Source: an uncultured Lachnospiraceae bacterium (GTDB taxonomy: Bacteria > Bacillota > Clostridia > Lachnospirales > Lachnospiraceae). From it: DNA of 64,000 bases. The stretch spans positions 1 through 64,000 of the forward strand of contig CAJTUC010000006.1 of assembly GCA_910579395.1 (NCBI GenBank), given 5' to 3'. Position numbers and translations under genes: made by a program. Positions 26,911-34,061 of the stretch are shown in pieces. The notes below the pieces were generated by a model. That model was not told the origin of the DNA. It saw only the letters and a program-made list of their open reading frames with translations, and did no database searches. Position 1 is the first letter of the stretch; every line of letters begins with the position of its first letter.

Positions 26911-27288
26911 ATGGAAGAAAAGAATCTGACCTGTATTAACTGCCCTATTGGCTGTTCCCTTACGATTAGGATGGAGGGTGAACAGGTGATCAAAGTCAGC
27001 GGAAATACCTGTAAGCGCGGAGAAATCTATGCCCGTAAAGAAGTGACGAATCCGACCAGGATTGTAACATCCACTGTAAAAGTGGTAAACGGAAAGTCGG
27101 ATATGGTATCGGTGAAAACAAAAGAGGATATTCCGAAGGGGAAGATTTTTGATTGTGTAAGAGCACTGAAAAATGTGCAGGTGGAAGCGCCTGTCCGTAT
27201 TGGCGATGTGATTGTGAAGGATATTGCAGATACGGGTGTGAAGGTTGTTGCAACAAAGAATGTTGAGTTGTCAAGAAAAAATACTTGA
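26911..27288 (+). CDS. DUF1667 protein (small cysteine-rich electron carrier candidate)
   Basis: 125 aa. N-terminal LTCINCPIGCSL and NTCKRGEIYARKEV give four cysteines in a pattern fit for an iron-sulfur or metal site. The rest matches DUF1667 (NPTRIVTSTVKV, PVRIGDVIVKDI, VVATKNV). It starts 2 bases after the preceding stop. Its own stop codon TGA lies within the -35 box of the next promoter. Function within the flavoprotein complex is inference. Confidence 0.93.
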   Translation: MEEKNLTCINCPIGCSLTIRMEGEQVIKVSGNTCKRGEIYARKEVTNPTRIVTSTVKVVNGKSDMVSVKTKEDIPKGKIFDCVRALKNVQVEAPVRIGDVIVKDIADTGVKVVATKNVELSRKNT

Positions 27289-27313
27289 CACTCATTTCCC
27301 GATATAGTAAAAT
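27285..27313 (+). promoter_or_regulatory. Promoter of the ylxM-ffh-rpsP-khpA-rimM-trmD operon
   Basis: TTGACA (27285-27290), 17-nt spacer, TAAAAT (27308-27313). The -35 box overlaps the DUF1667 stop codon. It is the only strong promoter seen before ylxM. Confidence 0.85.
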
Positions 27314-27357
27314 GGCAAAGGTCAGGCAGTAGAAAATAATCCGATGGGAGAAGAATC

Positions 27358-27711
27358 ATGGAGAAAATCGTAGAACAAGGTTTGCTGTATGATTTTTATG
27401 GAGAATTGCTGACAGAGCACCAGAGACAGATTTATGAAGGAATCGTATATGAAAACCTTTCCCTGAGCGAAATCGCTGAAGAGCAGGGAATCAGCAGACA
27501 GGGCGTACACGATCTCGTGAAGCGCTGCGATAGGGCTTTGTTGGATTATGAGAAAAAGTTAAAGCTGATTGCTAGATTTATGAAGATTAAGGAACAGATT
27601 CAGGAAATAGATGATTTATCCAGAAAATATGAGCAGGACGAGGTAAGCGACAAGGCAGAATACTGCAGGAAGCTGCGGCAGCTATCCGCAGAAATCCTGG
27701 AAACATTATAG
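27358..27711 (+). CDS. ylxM: YlxM family SRP-associated helix-turn-helix protein
   Basis: 117 aa. A sigma-like helix-turn-helix (LSLSEIAEEQGISRQGVHDLVKRCDRAL) is followed by a C-terminal helix rich in charged residues. In Firmicutes YlxM is encoded directly before ffh and is reported to modulate SRP GTPase activity. The same arrangement is here, with 17 bases before ffh. Confidence 0.95.
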   Translation: MEKIVEQGLLYDFYGELLTEHQRQIYEGIVYENLSLSEIAEEQGISRQGVHDLVKRCDRALLDYEKKLKLIARFMKIKEQIQEIDDLSRKYEQDEVSDKAEYCRKLRQLSAEILETL

Positions 27712-27728
27712 AAAGATTGGAGTCCTAT

Positions 27729-29090
27729 ATGGCATTTGAAAGTTTAACGGATAAACTACAGAATGTATTCAAAAATTTGAGAAGTAAAGGCCGTTTAACA
27801 GAAGAGGATGTCAAAATTGCTTTAAAAGAAGTTAAAATGGCGCTGTTAGAAGCGGATGTCAATTTCAAAGTCGTTAAGCAGTTTGTGAAATCCGTAGAAG
27901 AGCGGGCAGTCGGGCAGGATGTTTTAAATGGCCTAAATCCCGGCCAGATGGTCATCAAGATCGTAAATGAAGAAATGATCAGCCTGATGGGTTCGGATAC
28001 GACGGAAATCCAAATGCAGCCCGGCAAGGCGATCACCGTTATCATGATGTGCGGTCTGCAAGGTGCCGGCAAGACGACGACAACAGCCAAAATAGCAGGA
28101 AAGTTAAAGCTAAAAGGCAAAAAATCACTGCTTGTTGCCTGCGATGTTTACAGACCGGCAGCCATCAAACAGCTGCAGATTAACGGAGAGAAACAGCAGG
28201 TGGATGTCTTTTCCCTGGGAGAACATCATAAGCCCGTGGATATTGCAAAAGCGGCATTGGAACATGCGAAAAAGGAAGGCCACAATGTGGTGATTCTGGA
28301 TACCGCGGGCCGCCTTCATATCGATGAAGAAATGATGGCAGAGCTTCAGGAAATCAAGGCCAATGTAGAAGTGCATCAGACGCTTCTCGTTGTGGATGCC
28401 ATGACCGGTCAGGATGCGGTCAATGTTGCCAAAGACTTTGATGACAAAGTAGGCATTGACGGTGTGATTTTGTCCAAAATGGATGGCGATTCCAGAGGCG
28501 GTGCCGCATTATCCATCAAGGCGGTGACAGGAAAGCCGGTCTTGTATGTCGGTATGGGCGAAAAGCTTTCTGACTTGGAACAGTTTTACCCGGATCGTAT
28601 GGCTAACCGTATTCTGGGCATGGGCGATGTGCTTACGTTGATCGAGAAGGCCCAGCAGAATATCGATATTGATGGAGAAAAAGAAAAGCAGATGGCAGCC
28701 CGGATGAAAAAGGGCAAATTCGATTTTGAAGACTATCTGGAAAGCATGAAGCAGATGCGGAACATGGGTGGTATCTCCAGTATCTTGGGGATGCTTGGCA
28801 TGGGAAAACAGATGGGCGATATCGAAGGTATGATCGATGAAAAACAGATGAACAGGATGGAAGCGATTGTCCTTAGCATGACACCGCAGGAGCGGCAGAA
28901 CCCCAAGCTGCTCAATCCAAGCAGAAAGCACCGGATTGCCAAAGGCGCCGGCGTAGATATCAGCGTGGTGAACAGGTTCATCAAACAATTTGAACAATCC
29001 CAGAAAATGATGAAGCAGATGCCGGGGATGCTCGGCGGCGGCAAAAAAGGACGCGGGATGTTCGGCGGGATGGGAAAACTCCCTTTTTAG
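27729..29090 (+). CDS. ffh: Signal recognition particle protein Ffh
   Basis: 453 aa. N and G domains (about 1-295) have GLQGAGKTTTTAKIAGKL, DVYRPAAIKQL, DTAGRLHIDEEMM and SKMDGDSRGGAALS. The methionine-rich M domain (about 325-435; MKQMRNMGGISSILGMLGMG, RIAKGAGVDISVVNRFIKQF) binds SRP RNA and signal peptides. ATG 27729 follows a GGAG site at 27719; an in-frame TTG at 27717 overlaps that site. No SRP RNA gene was seen in the window. Confidence 0.98.
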   Translation: MAFESLTDKLQNVFKNLRSKGRLTEEDVKIALKEVKMALLEADVNFKVVKQFVKSVEERAVGQDVLNGLNPGQMVIKIVNEEMISLMGSDTTEIQMQPGKAITVIMMCGLQGAGKTTTTAKIAGKLKLKGKKSLLVACDVYRPAAIKQLQINGEKQQVDVFSLGEHHKPVDIAKAALEHAKKEGHNVVILDTAGRLHIDEEMMAELQEIKANVEVHQTLLVVDAMTGQDAVNVAKDFDDKVGIDGVILSKMDGDSRGGAALSIKAVTGKPVLYVGMGEKLSDLEQFYPDRMANRILGMGDVLTLIEKAQQNIDIDGEKEKQMAARMKKGKFDFEDYLESMKQMRNMGGISSILGMLGMGKQMGDIEGMIDEKQMNRMEAIVLSMTPQERQNPKLLNPSRKHRIAKGAGVDISVVNRFIKQFEQSQKMMKQMPGMLGGGKKGRGMFGGMGKLPF

Positions 29091-29134
29091 GGCTTTTCAA
29101 ATATAATATTATTTTTTACAATGGAGGCAGAAAA

Positions 29135-29377
29135 ATGGCAGTTAAGATCAGATTAAGAAGAATGGGAAAGAAGAAAAATCCTTTTTACAGAATTGTAGTT
29201 GCAGATTCCAGATCTCCGAGAGACGGAAGATGTATCGCTGAAATCGGAACTTATGATCCCAACACAGATCCAAGCACCTATAAGCTGGATGAGGAAGCGG
29301 CGAAGAAGTGGATCGCTGACGGTGCACAGCCTACGGAAGTTGTTAATAAGATTTTCAAGAATGCGGGAATTATTTAA
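29135..29377 (+). CDS. rpsP: Ribosomal protein S16
   Basis: 80 aa. MAVKIRLRRMGKKKNPFYRI and VADSRSPRDGRCIAEIGTYD are diagnostic. Ribosome site AATGGAGG. Normal length. It binds 16S rRNA during early 30S assembly. It lies 44 bases after ffh and 45 before khpA, in the usual order. Confidence 0.99.
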   Translation: MAVKIRLRRMGKKKNPFYRIVVADSRSPRDGRCIAEIGTYDPNTDPSTYKLDEEAAKKWIADGAQPTEVVNKIFKNAGII

Positions 29378-29422
29378 GCATACGAGAGGGAATTGGTTCA
29401 TTGTACTTCTGGAGGTAAATTT

Positions 29423-29650
29423 ATGAAGGAATTGGTTGAAGTAATTGCAAAAGCGCTTGTGGATTATCCGGATGAAGTCGTTGTAACACAGAAGGAGGAT
29501 GGGAAAAATATTACCATAGAACTTCATGTTGCAGCGTCCGATATGGGTAAGGTCATAGGAAAGCAGGGACGAATTGCCAAAGCAATCCGCTCGGTAGTAA
29601 AAGCAGCATCATCCAAAGATAACAAAAGAGTGGATGTAGAAATTATTTAA
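29423..29650 (+). CDS. khpA: KH-domain RNA-binding protein KhpA
   Basis: 75 aa single KH domain (YlqC family). The GKVIGKQGRIAKAIR segment holds the GxxG loop that contacts RNA. In Firmicutes it works with KhpB in cell division and envelope control. ATG 29423 follows CTGGAGG; an upstream in-frame ATG at 29393 lacks a site. A terminator follows, so rimM-trmD may need read-through. Confidence 0.96.
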   Translation: MKELVEVIAKALVDYPDEVVVTQKEDGKNITIELHVAASDMGKVIGKQGRIAKAIRSVVKAASSKDNKRVDVEII

Positions 29651-29659
29651 AGTCTGACG

Positions 29660-29690
29660 GCCTCATGAAGATTTCGTGAGGCTGTTTTTC
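29660..29690 (+). terminator. Terminator or attenuator between khpA and rimM
   Basis: GCCTCATGAA (29660-29669), loop GAT, TTCGTGAGGC (29673-29682), then TGTTTTTC. Ten pairs with one T-G. It lies inside a conserved operon, so partial termination is likely. Confidence 0.8.
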
Positions 29691-29693
29691 AAA

Positions 29694-29812
29694 GTGTGAA
29701 GCGTGAGAAGAACTTCTAAGGCTCACGCCAATGGGTGTTTCGCCAAGAAGTTCTACAATCTGCGGAGCAGATTTTTTTCACACTGCAGAATGCCCCAGCG
29801 GGTTATTCTGCA
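29694..29812 (+). repeat. Dispersed structured element, copy 2
   Basis: P1 is GTGTGAA (29694-29700) with TTCACAC (29777-29783). P2 is AGAACTTCT (29709-29717) with AGAAGTTCT (29746-29754). It has the internal CGCCAATGGGTG loop, then AATCTGC-GGA-GCAGATT, and a final hairpin TGCAGAATGCCC (29784-29795) with GGGTTATTCTGCA (29800-29812). The same order of parts as copy 1. It ends 30 nt before the rimM start and would be in the rimM 5' leader. Confidence 0.85.
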
Positions 29813-29841
29813 TAATATCCATAATATCAAAGAAAGGTATA

Positions 29842-30360
29842 ATGACAGGCATGATATCAGAACTGCAGGTTGGTGTGATCACGCAGACGCATGGCATCCG
29901 GGGAGAGGTCAAGGTCTTTCCGACGACGGATGACGTGAACCGCTTTAAGAAACTGAAGGAGGTCGTTCTGGAAACGGAAAAGGAACGTCTGACGCTGACG
30001 GTCGAGGGTGTCAAATTTTTTAAACAGTATGTTATCTTGAAATTTAAGGAGTATGATTCCATTAACGATATAGAGAAATATAAAGGCGCCAGACTGCTCG
30101 TGCCGAGGGAAAAGGCGGTAAAGCTGCAAAAAGATGAGTATTTTGTTGCCGATCTGATTGGAATGCAGGTTATCACGGAGGATGGAGAATATTTTGGCAG
30201 GCTGAAGAACGTCCTGGAGACCGGTGCAAATGATGTTTATGTCGTGGAAACAGCAGAAAACAAAGAAGTGCTGCTTCCGGCAATTAAAGAATGTGTTCTG
30301 CAGATTGATATGGAGAAAGAGGTCATTGCAGTGCACATTATGGATGGGTTATTGGAATAG
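29842..30360 (+). CDS. rimM: Ribosome maturation factor RimM
   Basis: 172 aa. N-terminal domain LQVGVITQTHGIRGEVKVFPTTDD and a PRC-barrel C-terminal domain (DEYFVADLIGMQVITEDGEYFG, LLPAIKECVLQID) are typical. It binds S19 and assists 30S head assembly. ATG 29842 is 4 nt from AAAGG; ATG 29851 is an alternative. The longer upstream frame runs through the structured element and is not translated. It precedes trmD as in most bacteria. Confidence 0.97.
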   Translation: MTGMISELQVGVITQTHGIRGEVKVFPTTDDVNRFKKLKEVVLETEKERLTLTVEGVKFFKQYVILKFKEYDSINDIEKYKGARLLVPREKAVKLQKDEYFVADLIGMQVITEDGEYFGRLKNVLETGANDVYVVETAENKEVLLPAIKECVLQIDMEKEVIAVHIMDGLLE

Positions 30361-30424
30361 ACATTACAGAGGATAAAAAGAGATTGAAAAAGTTAATCGA
30401 ATTGAATGAGAATGGAAGATTGAG

Positions 30425-31126
30425 ATGGTAAACTTTCATGTACTGACGCTCTTTCCGGAGATGGTCATGCAGGGGCTGCATACCAGTATACTGGGCAGAG
30501 CCGTCGGGAAACAATATATATCAATAGAGGCTGTCAATATCAGAGACTATACGACTGATAAGCATGGAAAAGTGGATGATTATACTTACGGCGGCGGCGC
30601 GGGGATGCTGATGCAGGCGCAGCCCGTTTATGACGCTTATCTGTCTGTAGCCCGGAAAGTGGAAGGAAAGCCCAGAGTCATCTATGTAACGCCGCAGGGA
30701 AAGACTTTTCATCAGGAAATGGCAAATGAACTTGCAAAAGAAGAGGAACTGATTTTTCTTTGTGGGCATTATGAAGGAGTCGATGAGCGGGTTTTGGAAG
30801 AAATTGTTACGGATTACGTTTCTATCGGGGATTATGTACTTACCGGCGGCGAACTTCCGGCAATGGTGATGATCGATGCCATCGCAAGGCTGGTTCCGGG
30901 CGTGCTGCACAACGATGAATCGGCGATGACGGAATCCTTTCATAACGACCTGCTGGAGTATCCACAATATTCCAGACCGGAGGTCTGGCGGGACAAGAGA
31001 GTGCCAGAGATACTGCTTTCGGGAAATCATGCGAAAGTGGATGAATGGCGGCTTGCGCAGTCTATTGAGCGTACGAAGCGGCTGCGGCCGGATCTGTATG
31101 AGAAGTGGGCGGGGCGGCAGACGTGA
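30425..31126 (+). CDS. trmD: tRNA (guanine-37-N1)-methyltransferase TrmD
   Basis: 233 aa SPOUT methyltransferase. It uses SAM to methylate G37 of tRNAs, preventing frameshifts. The trefoil-knot residues are in FLCGHYEGVDERV and YVLTGGELPAMVMIDAIARLVPGVL. The start MVNFHVLTLFPEM is typical. In most Firmicutes rplS follows at once; here the CRISPR-Cas locus intervenes, and no terminator is seen between the trmD stop and the first degenerate repeat 9 bases on. Confidence 0.98.
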   Translation: MVNFHVLTLFPEMVMQGLHTSILGRAVGKQYISIEAVNIRDYTTDKHGKVDDYTYGGGAGMLMQAQPVYDAYLSVARKVEGKPRVIYVTPQGKTFHQEMANELAKEEELIFLCGHYEGVDERVLEEIVTDYVSIGDYVLTGGELPAMVMIDAIARLVPGVLHNDESAMTESFHNDLLEYPQYSRPEVWRDKRVPEILLSGNHAKVDEWRLAQSIERTKRLRPDLYEKWAGRQT

Positions 31127-31134
31127 AGTAATGT

Positions 31135-31216
31135 GATTAAAAAGAACATGATGATGTATTTGAACAGATTTTGAAATATTGAAAGAGATAAATAAGAACA
31201 CAAGGTGTATTTCATT
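31135..31216 (+). ncRNA. Candidate crRNA-like autorepressor (CreR/CreA type): degenerate repeat, short spacer, degenerate repeat
   Basis: The first degenerate repeat, 31135-31165, differs from the array repeat by three substitutions and one insertion. The second, 31187-31216, differs at five positions. Both lie in the array's orientation. The canonical repeat hairpin ACAT-GAG-ATGT is kept: ACAT-GATG-ATGT in the first, and ACAC-AAG-GTGT in the second, a compensatory T-A to C-G change. The 8-nt handle ATTTGAAC is nearly that of the array (ATTTGAAT). The 21-nt spacer-like segment (31166-31186) starts AGATTTTGAAATATTGA. It matches the cas promoter at 31247-31263 except at position 6. Cas6 cleavage and a role in repression are inference. 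Confidence 0.65.
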
Positions 31217-31243
31217 TTGATTTTATTAGCAATCCATATAAAG

Positions 31244-31288
31244 TCAAGATTATGAAATATTGACTAAATATATTAAGAAGTATATAAT
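31244..31288 (+). promoter_or_regulatory. cas operon promoter overlapped by a predicted Cascade target
   Basis: Promoter: TTGACT (31260-31265), 17-nt spacer, TATAAT (31283-31288). Predicted target: AGATTATGAAATATTGA (31247-31263), the same-strand match to the degenerate spacer at 31166, preceded by TCA (31244-31246), a PAM reported for several type I-B systems. The match runs into the -35 box, so a bound Cascade would exclude RNA polymerase. The 5' UTR to cas6 would be about 220 nt. Confidence 0.75.
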
Positions 31289-31353
31289 ATAATAAGTAAA
31301 GAAATAATTCGATAAATAATAAATAATCTGGATAAAAATTCTGACAACAACTT

Positions 31354-31410
31354 CATATGAACAATGTGCCATATGGAATATTTTAATATACATATGGCAG
31401 TTGCCATATG
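31354..31410. promoter_or_regulatory. Clustered CATATG inverted repeats in the cas leader
   Basis: A perfect 20-bp palindrome CATATGGCAGTTGCCATATG occupies 31391-31410. The arm TGCCATATG also occurs at 31367-31375, and CATATG at 31354-31359. The first arm can pair with the middle one (a 9-bp stem enclosing AT-rich pairs), or the middle one with the third, so two exclusive hairpins are possible. Candidate roles are a dimeric regulator's operator downstream of the promoter or an RNA switch in the long cas6 leader. Nothing else is seen in this 388-nt gap. Confidence 0.65.
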
Positions 31411-31514
31411 AGTCATCTACGATATTACCAGAAGTGCTTTAAAATCTGGTATTCGGTTGCATGGGATGTGGCGATTTGAACATATATCCGGTTAGAATAG
31501 AGGTAGGAGAAAGT

Positions 31515-32210
31515 ATGATAAATGTAATGCAGATTAGATTGAAAATGTATCTTTTAGAAGATATACCGGCAGATAAAGTACAGGCGGAGATGGCAGCTTT
31601 TATCGATAAAGGATTGGTTCAGAGTGTACGGCTTGCGGAATTACATAATGAAAACCGTTATAAAGGATATTGTTTTGATTCACCTTACCCGATAGAAGCA
31701 GATAAAATCTACCGTAAAAACAAAATTTATACGTTGACGATTCGTACGATCGATCCTGAGCTTGCCCGTTTTTTTGAAAAGCAGGTCGTCAACGGCTATA
31801 CAAATACGATGAAGGCACTCACATCGGAGGTGAAAATAATTCCTCCTAAGCACATTGATGTGTTGTGGCCTTTAGTCCCTGTTATCTTAAAATGTGAAAA
31901 TGGATATTGGAAAGATACACTGTCGGTTGCGCAGTATGAGAAAAGATTAAAGGTAAATCTGCTGAAAAAATGGGATCAGTTTTATGGAGAAAAGTTAGCG
32001 GAAGATTTTGAAATGTTCACTGGGATTGAATTTCTGAACAAATCGCCCATAGCCGTGGCATATAAGGGGATTCGTTTGTTAGGGGACAAGCCGCGTCTGC
32101 ATATTGCGGAAAATGAATCCGCACAAAGGTTGGCGCAGCTGGCTGTTGGCGCGGGCGCTGGAGAACTTAATGCGAGAGGGTATGGGTTCTGCAATTACCG
32201 TTGGTTGTAA
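31515..32210 (+). CDS. cas6: CRISPR endoribonuclease Cas6
   Basis: 231 aa. Ferredoxin-like fold protein that cuts the precursor crRNA within each repeat. The C-terminal glycine-rich loop GAGELNARGYGFCNYRWL is the family hallmark. ATG 31515 follows GAGGTAGGAG; an upstream in-frame ATG at 31461 has no ribosome site. It leads the cas operon, as in type I-B. It should process the array and, if real, the degenerate-repeat RNA upstream. The general catalytic residue was not identified by eye. Confidence 0.92.
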   Translation: MINVMQIRLKMYLLEDIPADKVQAEMAAFIDKGLVQSVRLAELHNENRYKGYCFDSPYPIEADKIYRKNKIYTLTIRTIDPELARFFEKQVVNGYTNTMKALTSEVKIIPPKHIDVLWPLVPVILKCENGYWKDTLSVAQYEKRLKVNLLKKWDQFYGEKLAEDFEMFTGIEFLNKSPIAVAYKGIRLLGDKPRLHIAENESAQRLAQLAVGAGAGELNARGYGFCNYRWL

Positions 32211-32288
32211 AGAAGACCGAAGCAATATGAAAAAATGTTCTGAGAAAATACTTGAAAAAAATAAATTGCTCTGATATGGAGGTGAATT

Positions 32289-34061
32289 ATGTTAGGCGAA
32301 TGTCTTGAAATATTTGGAAGTTATACGGAAGAAGAGAGAGAAAAATGTATTCTGGACAATTATGTACCAAAAGACGGAACTTATATTCTTGTTGGGGAAA
32401 ATGGTGAAATAAAAGAAATCGCAGAAATGAAATTGGATAAGAAAACCGGAGAGATCGATAGAAGTTCGGCATATTTTCGGGAGTTCCGTTATTTTGATTA
32501 TCACAGTAATCTGATTTCCATGAATAAGCCGCAAGATGCGGAAAAAATCATTCATTCAAATAATTATCTATCCTTCTGGGTCAAAAAAGAAAGCCTGGCC
32601 AATGGAAAATTAACGCCGCAGGTCATTGACGGATATTACGACATTTTGGAGCATCCGGAGAAAAAGTGTGAAAAGACAAAAGCATTATCCATATATGAAC
32701 GACTGGAAGAAGCAATCGGTCCGGTCGATGTAGAAACCCTGCAAAGAAATAAAAAATGGATTCATGACCATATTTTTTCATTGGAAGAGTATGCTTTGAA
32801 TGAACTGAAATATAGGATTGATTTCCAGAAAAAGGAGTATTTAAAGATTTTTTTTGAGGCGGAAGAAGAGGTATATCAGAGAGAGGGCAACAGATACTTT
32901 ATTCCCAATATTTATAATAGCAATCAGTACAATGTTGTGATAAATAATGAGGTATTTGGTTTGCCGGATAATAATCAGGGAATGAATGCGAAAAAGCCTT
33001 TTTTATCCATCAAGACAAGAAAAAGTGTAGCACCATATTTGCTGAATCGGGAAAATGTCATGCTGCAAAAGCAGTTCTTTGATTATCTGATGAATTTTGC
33101 AATGGTAGGAAAATACAATATTTATGTCGATATGGAGCACCGAGCGTTCTGCGCCTGCGAAAATAATCAGTATCCGCAGAAAACTGTCAGAGGTTTTTTT
33201 CTGAGAATCCGGAAAGGGAAAGAGGTTGAAATTCACGATCAGGATGTGGTGCCTTTTTTTCGGAATCATTTAAGAAAGCCTTTTGTATATGAGAATAAAT
33301 TGGGTATAGAAGATGTAAAGAATCCGGAATATGAGTATGGAAAGACCTGTGAAACATTGCAGGAATTGGAAAGTATGATAGATGATATTTTCTTCTCAAA
33401 AGTGCTGATTCATAATTATTTTTCGGATGAAGAGAAAATAAAGATTGCCGATGAAACTTTGAAAAGAATGTTACTGCTATCCAGAAGAAAACTTTTTGCC
33501 TGGCTGCATTTGGGAAATGATGTGGATATCAGGGGATTGTTGGATAAGATTTCTATGGAATTGGTGAAAACATCTATTTTGAATGGATATATGTTAAAAG
33601 CGGCAAAGCAGCTTAATTTGAGATGGTCATTACAGCAGTATTTTGCAAAAGGAGGAGAAAATATGGCAGATTTTTCAGTGGCATTACGAGAAGATTTGAA
33701 AACAAAGATAATATCGGATCAATATAAGGGTCTGGAAAGTGACAGAGAATATTATTTTGCGGTCGGACAGATGGCAAGATATCTTGTATATTTGAGCAAA
33801 GCGGGGAAAAAGAAGCAATCATTGATCAATCCGTTTCTGAATGCACGGACAGACAGGCATTTGAAGGAATTGCTGGGCAGATATTTTAAAAAGTATAATT
33901 ATGCGATTCCAGTCGGTGCAAAGAAAGTGAGCAGATTATATGGGATGCTGGAATGCTATGAACCGGAAGATACAATCATGCAGGACATGATCAGCGCCGG
34001 ATTTGTAATAGACAATTTATTGTTGGAAAAGAGAGATAAGGAGGAGAAGGAAGATGAATAA
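32289..34061 (+). CDS. cas8b: Type I-B Cascade large subunit Cas8b (Csh1/TM1802 family)
   Basis: 590 aa, between cas6 and cas7 where type I-B systems carry cas8b/csh1. The sequence is diverged, as is normal for large subunits; MLGECLEIFGSY and the C-terminal helical part fit the TM1802/Csh1 family. It recognises the PAM and recruits Cas3. The ribosome site is ATGGAGG 7 nt before ATG. The last 132 residues can also be made separately as the small subunit (see 33663). The 3' end overlaps cas7 by 8 bases. Confidence 0.88.
   Translation: MLGECLEIFGSYTEEEREKCILDNYVPKDGTYILVGENGEIKEIAEMKLDKKTGEIDRSSAYFREFRYFDYHSNLISMNKPQDAEKIIHSNNYLSFWVKKESLANGKLTPQVIDGYYDILEHPEKKCEKTKALSIYERLEEAIGPVDVETLQRNKKWIHDHIFSLEEYALNELKYRIDFQKKEYLKIFFEAEEEVYQREGNRYFIPNIYNSNQYNVVINNEVFGLPDNNQGMNAKKPFLSIKTRKSVAPYLLNRENVMLQKQFFDYLMNFAMVGKYNIYVDMEHRAFCACENNQYPQKTVRGFFLRIRKGKEVEIHDQDVVPFFRNHLRKPFVYENKLGIEDVKNPEYEYGKTCETLQELESMIDDIFFSKVLIHNYFSDEEKIKIADETLKRMLLLSRRKLFAWLHLGNDVDIRGLLDKISMELVKTSILNGYMLKAAKQLNLRWSLQQYFAKGGENMADFSVALREDLKTKIISDQYKGLESDREYYFAVGQMARYLVYLSKAGKKKQSLINPFLNARTDRHLKELLGRYFKKYNYAIPVGAKKVSRLYGMLECYEPEDTIMQDMISAGFVIDNLLLEKRDKEEKEDE
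33663..34061 (+). CDS. cas11b: Internal in-frame start producing small subunit Cas11b
   Basis: Inside cas8b, AAAAGGAGG (33647-33655) is a near-perfect Shine-Dalgarno. Seven bases later comes ATG 33663, in the cas8b frame (codon 459). The product is 132 aa, beginning MADFSVALREDLKTKIISDQ, highly helical, of Cas11 size. In type I-B, I-C and I-D systems the small Cascade subunit is known to be translated from such a site in cas8/cas10d. The site is stronger than that of cas8b itself, fitting the need for several copies of Cas11 per complex. Expression is inferred. Confidence 0.8.
   Translation: MADFSVALREDLKTKIISDQYKGLESDREYYFAVGQMARYLVYLSKAGKKKQSLINPFLNARTDRHLKELLGRYFKKYNYAIPVGAKKVSRLYGMLECYEPEDTIMQDMISAGFVIDNLLLEKRDKEEKEDE

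Noticed and set aside
31290..31460. Possible creT-like minimal toxin unit between the cas promoter and cas6
   Set aside because: Tiny frames such as 31357-31386 exist, but none has a strong ribosome site or a run of rare codons, so a toxin RNA cannot be supported.
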